A DNA stretch of 64,000 nt, taken from Curtobacterium sp. ZW137. Lineage in GTDB: Bacteria; Actinomycetota; Actinomycetes; Actinomycetales; Microbacteriaceae. The position numbers and the translations under genes are program-made. Location: NCBI RefSeq assembly GCF_003762905.1, contig NZ_RJKS01000003.1, positions 186,001 to 250,000 of the forward strand, read 5' to 3'. The stretch's first letter is position 1. The number at the start of each line of letters is the position of its first letter. Below the pieces are notes generated by a model. It was given only the letters and a program-made list of their open reading frames with translations. It made no database searches and was not told the origin of the DNA. Shown one piece after another: positions 1 to 7,538 of the stretch.

Positions 1-624
1 CAGCGTCGCGACGTCGGTGCCGCTCCCCCACGACTGGACGACGCCGCCCGCGACGAGCACGATGGCGAAGACGAAGGACAGCGGCAGGAGCAGCCGGCCC
101 GTGCCCCGGACGACGTCGACCCAGACGTTGCCGATCGTCGACGAGCGGCGACGGGCGAACCCGCGGACCAGTGCGATGGCCACCGCGAGGCCGACGGCGG
201 CGGAGAGGAAGTTCTGCACCGCGAGGCCGGCGAGCTGCACCGAGTACCCGACCGTGGCCTCGGGCGAGTAGGACTGCCAGTTGGTGTTCGCCACGAAGGA
301 CGCCGCCGTGTTGAACGCGAGCGACCATCCGACGTCCGGCAGCCCGAGGTCCCCCGGCAGCACCGTCTGGATGCGCTGCAACAGGAACACCACGACGAGC
401 CCGGCCGCGCTGAACAGCAGCACCCCGCGGAGGTACGCGCCGGACGACTGCTCCGCGTCGGGGTCGACCCCGATCAGCCGGTAGACGATCCGCTCGGCGC
501 GGCCGTGGTGCGACGAGGTGAACACCCGTGCCATCCAGTCACCGAGCGGGCGGTGCACGACGACGAGCAGCAGGACGAGGACCGCGACCTGGGCGATGCC
601 GGCCCAGGTCGCCGCGGCCCCCAT
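1..624 (-). CDS. kdpA: KdpA, potassium-binding subunit of the Kdp ATPase (partial)
   Basis: This is the N-terminal 208 residues of KdpA; the gene continues past the left edge (family length about 560). KdpA is the membrane subunit of the high-affinity KdpFABC pump that selects and passes K+. The ERIVYRLIGVDPDAEQ block at about 44-59 and the first selectivity-filter loop NTNWQSY at 113-119 are family hallmarks, with membrane segments at about 8-28, 66-84 and 140-153. The ATG shares one base with the kdpF stop (TGATG), so translation is coupled. kdpB and kdpC should lie just outside the window. Confidence 0.95.
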   Translation of the reverse strand, partial: MGAAATWAGIAQVAVLVLLLVVVHRPLGDWMARVFTSSHHGRAERIVYRLIGVDPDAEQSSGAYLRGVLLFSAAGLVVVFLLQRIQTVLPGDLGLPDVGWSLAFNTAASFVANTNWQSYSPEATVGYSVQLAGLAVQNFLSAAVGLAVAIALVRGFARRRSSTIGNVWVDVVRGTGRLLLPLSFVFAIVLVAGGVVQSWGSGTDVATL

Positions 625-713
625 CAGAACCGCTCCGGGCGCACGAGCGCCCAGACGAGGTAGACGACCGCGGCGACGCCGAGGACGGCGGCTGCGATGG
701 TGATGCCGAGCAC
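624..713 (-). CDS. kdpF: KdpF, small membrane subunit
   Basis: A 29-codon gene read GTG to TGA. The product starts VLGITIAAAVLGVAAVVYLV and ends VRPERF, a single membrane span with the basic tail usual for KdpF, which stabilises the KdpABC complex. An AGGAG ribosome site lies 5 bases upstream of the GTG. It is immediately followed by kdpA with a one-base overlap. Size, topology and position leave little doubt. Confidence 0.9.
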   Translation of the reverse strand: MLGITIAAAVLGVAAVVYLVWALVRPERF

Positions 714-746
714 GTGGACTCCTGGAGGTTCTTCGGGTCCGCGGCA

Positions 747-764
747 GGTGCCGTGGACGGCACC
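747..764. other. Hairpin in the kdp leader
   Basis: GGTGCCGT and ACGGCACC form an 8-base inverted repeat around GG in the presumed 5' leader of kdpFA. It could influence kdp expression. I see no c-di-AMP riboswitch core around it. Confidence 0.35.
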
Positions 765-813
765 GTTCCTGGTGCCGATCCGATGGTGGATCCGGCACCG
801 GGCCTCCAGGCCG

Positions 814-864
814 CTCCTAACGCCCTCCTAACGCCGCCTCCCACGACGCATGCGCTCCCCTAAC
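814..864. promoter_or_regulatory. CCTAAC repeats between kdpF and the HEPN gene
   Basis: CTCCTAACGC occurs at 814-823 and 825-834, exactly 11 bp apart, and a third CCTAAC lies at 859-864, 32 bp further on. Spacing of one and about three helical turns is typical of OmpR-family response-regulator sites. KdpE belongs to that family and the repeats lie upstream of kdpF, so a KdpE operator is the obvious inference. The last copy is only 3 bp from the -35 box of the divergent unit, so the two could interfere. Confidence 0.45.
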
Positions 865-866
865 AC

Positions 867-895
867 TTGCCCCTGTCCCGACCCGCTGATATGTT
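867..895 (+). promoter_or_regulatory. Promoter of the RNA-HEPN unit
   Basis: TTGCCC at 867-872, a 17-bp spacer and TATGTT at 890-895 make a good sigma-70-type promoter, with a predicted start near 902. No start codon follows within leaderless distance, so the transcript begins with about 130 non-coding bases. Confidence 0.55.
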
Positions 896-901
896 GGCTG
901 C

Positions 902-995
902 AACGGTTCCCGCCAAGGCTCGACGCTCGCGTCTCCTCAAACGGGCGGGACTGCTCCGTCCTGTGCTGCTTCGGCAGCACAGGACGGATTCCTCC
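902..995 (+). ncRNA. Candidate structured RNA upstream of the AbiF-like gene
   Basis: Three nested or serial stems are visible. TCCCGCC 908-914 pairs with GGCGGGA 944-950; inside it GACG 922-925 pairs with CGTC 930-933. A perfect 15-bp stem follows (955-969 with 974-988) closed by a UUCG tetraloop. Only ATTCCTCC follows, so it is a weak terminator and some read-through to the HEPN gene is plausible. The layout promoter, compact RNA, partial terminator, Abi_2-type HEPN gene matches what I recall of RNA-controlled AbiF toxins. Together with the 814-864 repeats this accounts for the whole gap 714-1035. Structure was read by eye, not folded. Confidence 0.5.
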
Positions 996-1035
996 AACCG
1001 CTCATGTTGTTTCCTGCGCTGTAGTTGCTGCCGGC

Positions 1036-1827
1036 TTGCCCGAGATCGAACGAATCGACGATCTCGAAGGCGCCATCATCACGTTCACCAGCTCTCACCT
1101 CTCGCCCTGGCGCGTGACCCAGTTCCGCCGGGCGCTGCGGACAGTCGGACTCCCGCACTCCGATGGGGATGTCCACCGTGTCCATGAGTTCGACAGTGCG
1201 ATCCGGTTTGCCCTGCTCATACGGATCGAGCGGATCGAACTCGCGCTCCGGGGCCAGATGGCATCGACATGTGCAACGAGGTTCGGACCGAGCTGGCACA
1301 TCGACCCGCGCGCATTCCGACCGGGCGTCGACATCGAGGCGCTTCGTGCGCAGTTCACCGGCGCGCTCGACAGGAGCACAGACCGAGCCGCTCGACAGAT
1401 CTGGTCGAGACGCGACCTCGATCAGATCTCGTTCGCCATGGTCTCCGAGCACCTGAGCCTCGGCGCGATCTCTCGCATCGCCGGGCTCCTCGATCCGCAG
1501 GTCTCCCGTGTTGTGGCGCAGACGTTCCAGCTCCCCGCACCGACGCTCCGCGCCACGCTGCAGCACGTCACGCACGTTCGGAACTGCTGTGCGCACCACA
1601 CTCGGATCTGGGGCACGCGATTCGGCGTGCCGACGCCGAAGTACCGATCGCCAGCAACGCTGGTCGCACGCCTCGAAGGGGGGCAGCCGAGGTCCCCGTC
1701 CCGCTCGCTCGCGCTCATCAGCCACATGGCCGACAGCGTCTGCACCGACCCGGCACGCACGACGGCACTCGAGCTCCTCCTCGCTGATCACCGGGATCTC
1801 CTCGTCGGCCTGGGAACGACTCGGTGA
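1036..1827 (+). CDS. AbiF/Abi_2-like HEPN-domain protein
   Basis: A 263-residue protein of the abortive-infection Abi_2 (AbiD/AbiF) type, whose members are probably RNA-cleaving toxins. It has the IRIERIELALRGQM helix near residues 62-75 and the HEPN motif RNCCAHHTRIW at 182-192 (Arg182, His187, R-X4-H). The frame stays open to 850, but that stretch encodes the 15-bp hairpin and is Cys/Pro-rich without family resemblance, so I start at TTG 1036, directly before the family-like N-terminus. No good ribosome site is visible there, so the start is uncertain. It stands alone between kdp and a convergent WYL regulator, as horizontally moved defence genes often do. Confidence 0.7.
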   Translation: MPEIERIDDLEGAIITFTSSHLSPWRVTQFRRALRTVGLPHSDGDVHRVHEFDSAIRFALLIRIERIELALRGQMASTCATRFGPSWHIDPRAFRPGVDIEALRAQFTGALDRSTDRAARQIWSRRDLDQISFAMVSEHLSLGAISRIAGLLDPQVSRVVAQTFQLPAPTLRATLQHVTHVRNCCAHHTRIWGTRFGVPTPKYRSPATLVARLEGGQPRSPSRSLALISHMADSVCTDPARTTALELLLADHRDLLVGLGTTR

Positions 1828-1832
1828 GACCG

Positions 1833-2798
1833 TCACACGACGGCGGCCCGCAAGCGGTCCGCAACCACGGCGCAGGCATCGCGGAGCGCCGCCGGCCCGA
1901 CGACCTCGAACGACGCGTCGAAGTCGGCGATCCGCGCGGCGAGCGCCGTCCACGACCAGGACCCGATCGTGAGCCGGCAGCGGTCGGCGCCGAGCTCCTC
2001 GAGCTCGGTGCCACCGTCGAGGTACGGCGCGATGGTCCGCGCGGCGACCTGCAGCTCGACGGTCCCGGTGCACGGCCACGCGTCCCGGACGTCCGAGCCC
2101 TTGAAGCGCGCGGCGACGAACGTGGCGGGGTCACCGCCGGGCACGTCACGCGGCGTGAAGCGGAGACCCGTCGGCGTCCGCGGGTGCATCCGGTCGATGC
2201 GGTAGGTCCGCCAGTCCTGCCGTTCGTCCACCCATGCGAGCAGGTACCACCGGCCGTTCCGGGCGACCACCGCGTGCGGCTCGACGCGACGCGGCGGCCG
2301 GTCGCCCGGATCGTCGCCGGCCCAGGCGGTGTCGAGGTCGAAGCGGAGCACCTGCCTGGTCCGCACGGCATCACTGACGGCGACGAGCACCTCCGGATCG
2401 ACGGTCGTCGTCCCCGGCGTCGCGATGACGTCCACCGCGTCGATGCGGTGCCGGAGCCGTGCGGGCATCACCTGCCGGACCGCGGCGAGCGCCCGCGCCG
2501 CTGGTTCGGCGATGTCCGCACCCGATGCCGGGGCGACCGCCAACGCGAGGGCGATCGCGACCGCCTGCTCGTCGTCGAAGAGCAGCGGCGGGAGTTCCGC
2601 GCCGGCGGAGAGCCGGTAGCCGCCGGCCGGGCCCTTGAGCGCCTCGACCCGGTACCCCAGCTCACGGAGCCGGTCGACGTCGCGGCGGACGGTGCGGGGA
2701 CTGACATCGAGGCGCTCGGCGAGGACGTCGCCCGGCCAGTCGCGACGGACCTGCAGCAGGGAGAGGAGCGCGAGCATGCGCGAGGACGGTCCGGACAC
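1833..2798 (-). CDS. WYL-domain transcriptional regulator (YafY type)
   Basis: 321 residues. A DeoR-type winged helix occupies about 7-50, with VSPRTVRRDVDRL as recognition helix, and the WYL ligand-sensing domain follows at about 130-210 with RWYLLAW at 183-189. Such proteins are repressors or activators responding to small ligands or nucleotides. The GTG start has GATACT as -10 box 6 bp upstream, giving a leaderless mRNA. It is divergent from the VOC gene at 2861, 62 bp away, a pairing I recall as common for this regulator type, so the VOC gene is the likely target. Confidence 0.85.
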   Translation of the reverse strand: MSGPSSRMLALLSLLQVRRDWPGDVLAERLDVSPRTVRRDVDRLRELGYRVEALKGPAGGYRLSAGAELPPLLFDDEQAVAIALALAVAPASGADIAEPAARALAAVRQVMPARLRHRIDAVDVIATPGTTTVDPEVLVAVSDAVRTRQVLRFDLDTAWAGDDPGDRPPRRVEPHAVVARNGRWYLLAWVDERQDWRTYRIDRMHPRTPTGLRFTPRDVPGGDPATFVAARFKGSDVRDAWPCTGTVELQVAARTIAPYLDGGTELEELGADRCRLTIGSWSWTALAARIADFDASFEVVGPAALRDACAVVADRLRAAVV

Positions 2799-2860
2799 GG
2801 ATCCAGTATCCGTCGAGAAGCGGACATGATCTGACCGCTACCGTCGCCAGACTCGTTCCC

Positions 2861-3286
2861 ATGACGATCACCACGACTCCCCACCTCAACTTCGACGGCA
2901 ACGCCCGCGAGGCCCTCGACTTCTACGCGAAGGCCCTCGGCACCGAGCCAGCCACCATGACCTACGGCGCGATGGGCGCCACCGACGACCCCGCGTGGGC
3001 GGACCGCATCGTCTGGGGCCAGGTCCAGACGGCGAGCGGCATCCGCGTGATGGCGTTCGACGTGTGGCCCGGACAGCCCTACGACCAGGGCACGAACGCG
3101 TCCTACGTCTACCTCAGCGGCACCGACGCCGACGAGATCACGGCCGCGTGGGACGGACTCTCCGACGGGGCAGAGATCCGTCAGCCGTTCGGGCCGGCCG
3201 CGTGGTCACCGCTCGCCGGGCAGCTCCGCGACAAGTTCGGCGTGATCTGGGCACTCGACGTCGCCCCGGAGTCCACCGACCACTGA
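2861..3286 (+). CDS. VOC-superfamily PhnB-like protein
   Basis: 141 residues with the paired beta-alpha-beta-beta-beta fold of glyoxalase/bleomycin-resistance proteins. The N-terminus HLNFDGNAREALDFYAKALG and the end FGVIWALDV match the PhnB/3-demethylubiquinone-methyltransferase-like group. The substrate is unknown. CAGACT ends 7 bp before the ATG, so it is leaderless. It is divergent from the WYL regulator. Confidence 0.8.
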   Translation: MTITTTPHLNFDGNAREALDFYAKALGTEPATMTYGAMGATDDPAWADRIVWGQVQTASGIRVMAFDVWPGQPYDQGTNASYVYLSGTDADEITAAWDGLSDGAEIRQPFGPAAWSPLAGQLRDKFGVIWALDVAPESTDH

Positions 3287-3293
3287 CACGGGG

Positions 3294-4157
3294 TCACCGT
3301 GTCGGCACCCACGTCGACACGGTGACGGCGGCGGTCACCGTGGCCGGCGCGAACACCGCGTCGGGAGCGACGTGGTGGTGACTCGGCCCCATGTGCACGA
3401 CGTCGTGGACGTCCTCGGCGGACAGGTCCATCGTCCACGTCAGGTCCTCCGACGACGACTGCACGAACGACGGCGTCAGGGAGTCGTGGAGCCGCCGCTC
3501 CTTCTCCGGGTCGACGCTGATCGTCGCCTCGGCGAGCTCCGCCAGGTGCCCCGCCCGCGGTGTCACGACCGCGAGCACCCCATCCTCGTGCAGCACCCGC
3601 GCGTACTCCCGCTGGTTCCGCGGGGCGAAGACGTCGAGGACGACGGCGGCAGCGCCGTCGACGATCGGCAACCGCTCCGTGACGTCACCGACCACGGCCC
3701 CGGCCCGGACGTGCACCCGAGCAGCCCGCCGGATGGCGACGGCCGACAGGTCCAACGCGACCCCGAGCCTCCCGGCCGGATCTGACGGGTCGGACGGGTC
3801 GGACGGGTCGGACGGATCGGACGGGTCGGACGCATCGAGCGCGTGTGCCAGGTAGGTCCCGGGGCCGGACCCGACGTCCAGGACGACCCCCGGTGCGTCG
3901 GCGGACGAGACCACCGCGGCGAGCGCCCGCTCGACCGGCGCGTAGTGCCCACGACCCAGGAACCGGATCCGCGCGTCGACCATCTCCGGGGTGTCCGCGG
4001 TCAGCGCGCGCCGCTTCGCCGGGAGGAGCGTCAGGTGCCCCTGCTTGGCCTCGTCGAACCGGTGCCCGTTCGCGCACCCGGCCTGCCCGACGCCGGTGCG
4101 ACCGAGCGGCTCGCGGCACACGGGGCAGGCGAGCACGGGCAGCAGGTCGTCACGCAC
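3294..4157 (-). CDS. 23S rRNA (guanine-N1) methyltransferase, RlmA family
   Basis: 287 residues. An N-terminal zinc finger uses Cys11, Cys14, Cys28 and His32, and the SAM-binding loop is LDVGSGPG at 93-100. The family methylates G745 or G748 of 23S rRNA; the second type can give tylosin or mycinamicin resistance (TlrB), and which type this is cannot be told here. The start is GTG 4157, with TACGCT as -10 box 7 bp upstream. Six Ser-Asp-Pro units near residues 110-127, encoded by a 9-bp DNA repeat, are inserted just after the SAM loop. Confidence 0.8.
   Translation of the reverse strand: MRDDLLPVLACPVCREPLGRTGVGQAGCANGHRFDEAKQGHLTLLPAKRRALTADTPEMVDARIRFLGRGHYAPVERALAAVVSSADAPGVVLDVGSGPGTYLAHALDASDPSDPSDPSDPSDPSDPAGRLGVALDLSAVAIRRAARVHVRAGAVVGDVTERLPIVDGAAAVVLDVFAPRNQREYARVLHEDGVLAVVTPRAGHLAELAEATISVDPEKERRLHDSLTPSFVQSSSEDLTWTMDLSAEDVHDVVHMGPSHHHVAPDAVFAPATVTAAVTVSTWVPTR
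3783..3836. repeat. 9-bp in-frame microsatellite in the rlmA-type gene
   Basis: Six copies of GACGGGTCG (one with GGA for GGG) encode consecutive Ser-Asp-Pro units in a surface-loop position. Copy-number change would stay in frame. Confidence 0.85.
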
Positions 4158-4192
4158 GCCGTCCAGCGTACGGGCGTCGGTAGCCTGGCCCG

Positions 4193-4948
4193 ATGTCGCT
4201 CCAGCAGCTCTTCGGTCTCGACGGACGCACCGCACTCGTCACCGGCGGCAGTTCCGGCATCGGCCGTGCCATCGCGGGTGCGCTGGCGGACGCGGGAGCA
4301 CGCGTCGTCATCGCTGCGCGGACCGCCGACACGATCACCGCAGCCGTCGACGAGATCCGCGCCGACGGCGGGTCGGCCGAGGGTGCCGTCGCGGACCTCG
4401 CCACCCGCGCCGGAGCCCATGCGCTCGCCGATGCCGTGGGCGACGTCGACGTCCTGGTGAACTCCGCGGGGATCAACCTCCGGCCGCCGATGCCGGACCT
4501 CGACGAGGCGACGTGGGACGCGACGATGGCGGTGAACCTCGACGCGCCGTTCGTCCTGGGGCAGCGTCTCGCTCCCGGGATGGCTCGTCGCGGGTACGGC
4601 CGTCTCATCGCGATCAGCTCCCAGCAGGCCCACCGTCCGTTCGCGGCCAGCGGCGCGTACGGGGTCTCCAAGGCCGGCCTGGAGGCCCTGGTCCGGTCCC
4701 AGGCGGAGGCCTGGTCCGCGCAGGGGGTCACCGCCAACGCCCTGGTCCCGGGGTTCGTGCAGACGCCGCTGAACCGACGGCTCAGCTCCGACCCCGCGAC
4801 CGTGGAGCGGCTGGCGGCGCGGACCCTGGTCGGGCGGAACGGGCGGACGTCGGACTTCGCTGCTGCGGCGGTGTTCCTCGCCGGCCCGGGCTCGGCCTAC
4901 GTCACCGGGCAGTCGATCGCGGTCGACGGCGGATTCTCCGTGCACTGA
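4193..4948 (+). CDS. Short-chain dehydrogenase/reductase
   Basis: 251 residues of the classical SDR family. The cofactor loop TGGSSGIG lies at 17-24, NSAGIN at 90-95, Asn115, and the catalytic Ser142/143, Tyr156, Lys160 (YGVSK). It resembles gluconate 5-dehydrogenase and 3-oxoacyl-ACP reductase relatives; the substrate cannot be assigned. TAGCCT ends 6 bp before the ATG, and the divergent methyltransferase promoter lies just beside it, so two leaderless promoters share about 35 bp. Confidence 0.85.
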   Translation: MSLQQLFGLDGRTALVTGGSSGIGRAIAGALADAGARVVIAARTADTITAAVDEIRADGGSAEGAVADLATRAGAHALADAVGDVDVLVNSAGINLRPPMPDLDEATWDATMAVNLDAPFVLGQRLAPGMARRGYGRLIAISSQQAHRPFAASGAYGVSKAGLEALVRSQAEAWSAQGVTANALVPGFVQTPLNRRLSSDPATVERLAARTLVGRNGRTSDFAAAAVFLAGPGSAYVTGQSIAVDGGFSVH

Positions 4949-4998
4949 CCCCGTGCTCCGCCCCCGCCGGGTCCTCGCCGTGGCGCTAGGTTCGCTGC

Positions 4999-5601
4999 AT
5001 GGCACTCATCCACCGCGCCGAACTCCGTCCGTCCAAGGCCGAAGCGCTCGCCGCGTGGTTGCCGTCGCAGCCCTGGAGCGGCGTCGCACCCGGCGCGACC
5101 GTGGACGTCGTCGGGCGGTTCCGTTTCGACGACCCCGCGGGCGAGGTCGGTGTCGAGACGATGCTCGTCCGGGTGGGCGACGGCGCGGTGCTGCACGCGC
5201 CGCTGACCTACCGCGACGCGCCCCTCGCCGGTGCCACGGCGTTCCTGGTGACCGAGATGGACCACTCCGTCCTCGGCCGGCGCTGGGTCTACGACGCCGC
5301 CGGGGACCCGGTGTACGCCGACGTCCTGCGGCGCACGATCGCGACCGGTGGCCACGAGGCCGAGCTCGTCGGAGCGCCGGGCCTCGACGTACCGCCGTCG
5401 CACGGCTCGGCGCGGGGCAGTGGTTCCGCCGCGTCCTCCCCCGCCGTCACGACCGTCGCCCCGACGACCGAGGGCGCGCTCACGACCATCGGCGACCTCA
5501 CGATCCTGCGCGTCGTCGGGACGCCGCTGCCCGCTGGCGAGACCCTGACCGCGACGTGGGCCGACGCCGGTCCGACCGTGCTGGCCGTCCTCCGCGCCTG
5601 A
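4999..5601 (+). CDS. Maltokinase N-terminal-cap-like protein
   Basis: 200 residues. The start ALIHRAELRPSKAEALAAWL and the WLPSQPW block near 15-25 resemble the N-terminal cap domain of actinobacterial maltokinases, but no kinase domain follows. Stand-alone copies of this cap are annotated in actinobacteria without known function. TAGGTT ends 6 bp before the ATG (leaderless). Confidence 0.6.
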   Translation: MALIHRAELRPSKAEALAAWLPSQPWSGVAPGATVDVVGRFRFDDPAGEVGVETMLVRVGDGAVLHAPLTYRDAPLAGATAFLVTEMDHSVLGRRWVYDAAGDPVYADVLRRTIATGGHEAELVGAPGLDVPPSHGSARGSGSAASSPAVTTVAPTTEGALTTIGDLTILRVVGTPLPAGETLTATWADAGPTVLAVLRA

Positions 5602-5678
5602 GCACCCTCCGCGCCGACCACCCGACGGGTACCGACAGGGCCTCGTTCGACCGCGTCCTGCCTGGCAGGATCGGGGGC

Positions 5679-6605
5679 GTGAAGACACTGGAGTTGCCAC
5701 AGACGGACCTCACCGCATCCGACGTCATCGTCGGGCTGATGCGGATCAACGACATGAGCGACGAGGACATCCGTTCGCTCTACACGGCCTCGCGCGACGC
5801 GGGCGTGACCATGTTCGACCACGCCGCGATCTACGGCGGCTGGCACGGCTGCGAGGAGCGCTTCGGCGCCGCGGTCACGCTGTCCGCGTCGGAGCGCGCC
5901 GACATCCAGCTGCAGACGAAGGTCGGCATCCGCCAGGGGTACTTCGACTTCTCGTACGACCACATCATGTCCTCGGTCGAGGAGTCGCTGACGGCCCTCC
6001 GCACCGACTACATCGACGTCCTGCTGCTGCACCGCCCCGACGCACTCGTCGAGCCCGAGGAAGTGGCGAAGGCGTTCGACGAACTGCACGCCGCCGGCAA
6101 GGTGCACCACTTCGGCGTCTCGAACCACACCCCCGGGCAGGTCGAGCTGCTGAAGAAGTCGGTCACGCGTCCGCTCGCGTTCAACCAGGTGCAGCTGAGC
6201 ATCACGCACGCGAACGTCATCACGCAGGGCCTCGCCGCGAACATGGGCGGCCTCGACCAGTCGATCGACCGCGACAACGACATCCTCAACTACTCGCGCC
6301 TGCACGACATCACGCCGCAGGCCTGGTCGCCGTTCCAGAAGGGCTTCTTCGACGGCGTCTTCCTCGGCGACCGCGAGCACTACGCCGAACTGAACGACGT
6401 GCTCGAGGAGCTGGCGTCGGCGCACGGGGTCACCCCGACGGGCATCGCCGTCGCGTGGATCACCCGGCACCCCGCGCACTTCCAGGTCGTCCTGGGCACG
6501 ACGAACCCGCAGCGTGTGCGGGACTCGGCCGCCGGCTCGGACGTCGTGCTCACGCGCGAGGAGTGGTACCGCGTCCTGACGGCCGCGGGACACACCGTCC
6601 CCTGA
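5679..6605 (+). CDS. Aldo/keto reductase (YdhF-like)
   Basis: 308 residues with the AKR barrel and the tetrad Asp47, Tyr52, Lys81, His118. The closest group I recognise is the YdhF-type predicted oxidoreductases, NADPH-dependent and of unknown physiological substrate. The GTG start was chosen because CAGGAT ends 7 bp upstream and the protein then begins at the usual AKR position; the frame upstream overlaps the previous gene. A strong hairpin follows the stop. Confidence 0.85.
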   Translation: MKTLELPQTDLTASDVIVGLMRINDMSDEDIRSLYTASRDAGVTMFDHAAIYGGWHGCEERFGAAVTLSASERADIQLQTKVGIRQGYFDFSYDHIMSSVEESLTALRTDYIDVLLLHRPDALVEPEEVAKAFDELHAAGKVHHFGVSNHTPGQVELLKKSVTRPLAFNQVQLSITHANVITQGLAANMGGLDQSIDRDNDILNYSRLHDITPQAWSPFQKGFFDGVFLGDREHYAELNDVLEELASAHGVTPTGIAVAWITRHPAHFQVVLGTTNPQRVRDSAAGSDVVLTREEWYRVLTAAGHTVP

Positions 6606-6616
6606 CCCGCTGCTGG

Positions 6617-6648
6617 CCGGGCAGGGTCGCTCCGGCGGCCCTGCCCGG
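6617..6648. terminator. Convergent terminator hairpin
   Basis: CCGGGCAGGG 6617-6626 pairs with CCCTGCCCGG 6639-6648. It separates the aldo/keto reductase from the convergent small gene and could serve both. Confidence 0.6.
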
Positions 6649-6801
6649 TCAGTTCTCGGAGTCCAGCTCGCTGCGGGAGCAGCCGAACGCCTCGATCACC
6701 TCGTCCAGTTCGGTTCGTCTGCCATCGTCGGCCGCGAAGCGCAGGGCGACGAGAGCAACGTCGAGTGCGACCATGAGGTCGTTGCCCGTGTCCGTCACCA
6801 T
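6649..6801 (-). CDS. Small protein downstream of the DUF3800-like gene
   Basis: 50 residues, acidic, beginning MVTDTGNDLMVALDVALVAL and ending SELDSEN, probably two short helices. The ATG was chosen because the upstream frame is only a shadow of the neighbour; AAAGG lies about 11 bases upstream. It is on the same strand 122 bp after the DUF3800-like gene, so the two may form a pair. I do not recognise it. Confidence 0.5.
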   Translation of the reverse strand: MVTDTGNDLMVALDVALVALRFAADDGRRTELDEVIEAFGCSRSELDSEN

Positions 6802-6923
6802 GCGAGACTCGTTGCCTTTCGGGCCGTGAAATGTCACACTGTCTGGAGTCGCCCCATCGCGGTGGGAGCGGAAGTGGTCCCTGGGAGATCCTGCGGTATA
6901 GCGGGGCCCGGGGATTCGCGCTT

Positions 6924-7487
6924 TCACCGGCGTTCCACGTGCGTGACGAGCTTCGTGCCCACGACGGCCCGGTACCGTTCCACGCATCGTCGGTCGGCGG
7001 CGATGATGCCGCACATCGCGTCGGCAGCCCAGAGCAGCGGCTCGGCCGCCCCGGGAATGTGCTCCACGCGGATGCCCGTGAGCAATCGACGCGCGCGAAG
7101 CGCGTCCAGGTGCTGACGGTCGAGCCGATCGGCGGGCCCGCGCGATTCCAGGACGACCCGGTCGACACCGACCGTCGTCAGTTCGAGGAGCAGGCGCTCG
7201 AACGCGATGCGGCGTCGGCGTTCGCTGCGCGCCAGCAGATCGAGAATGGCAACGACGCCGATGGACGACACGGGTTCGGCCGAGATCTCCTCGACGACGC
7301 GATCGCGGTGCCGGGAGTCACTCTCGGTCCAGTGCAGCTTCTTCGCCGACCTGGGCTTGAGCGCGAGCAGGACGTCGCGGAGGCCATCCTGCGCTTCGTC
7401 CGGCACGAGCACGGCAGCGAGGATGTACGCGCCGGGATCTCGCGCGTCACCTGGTTCGGATTCGTCGACGTACGCCGTCGGTGTCAT
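6924..7487 (-). CDS. DUF3800-like protein
   Basis: 187 residues. The start TPTAYVDES carries the Asp-Glu-Ser motif at 8-10, and LLWAADAMCGII near 152-163 matches the ADxxxG element close to the C-terminus of DUF3800 proteins, which have an RNase H-like fold and occur often in mobile and defence contexts. TAGTGT ends 6 bp before the ATG (leaderless). The 50-residue gene follows on the same strand. Nuclease activity is a guess from the fold. Confidence 0.6.
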   Translation of the reverse strand: MTPTAYVDESEPGDARDPGAYILAAVLVPDEAQDGLRDVLLALKPRSAKKLHWTESDSRHRDRVVEEISAEPVSSIGVVAILDLLARSERRRRIAFERLLLELTTVGVDRVVLESRGPADRLDRQHLDALRARRLLTGIRVEHIPGAAEPLLWAADAMCGIIAADRRCVERYRAVVGTKLVTHVERR

Positions 7488-7538
7488 TCTGGAACACTAC
7501 CGGTCACTGATCCTCCCCTGCCGTTGTTGCCCGGCGGG

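Noticed and set aside
714..866. c-di-AMP or other riboswitch in the kdp leader
   Set aside because: Only a simple hairpin is visible; no conserved aptamer core recognised.
850..1035. N-terminal extension of the HEPN protein from ATG 850
   Set aside because: It would code through the 15-bp UUCG hairpin and the promoter and shows no family similarity.
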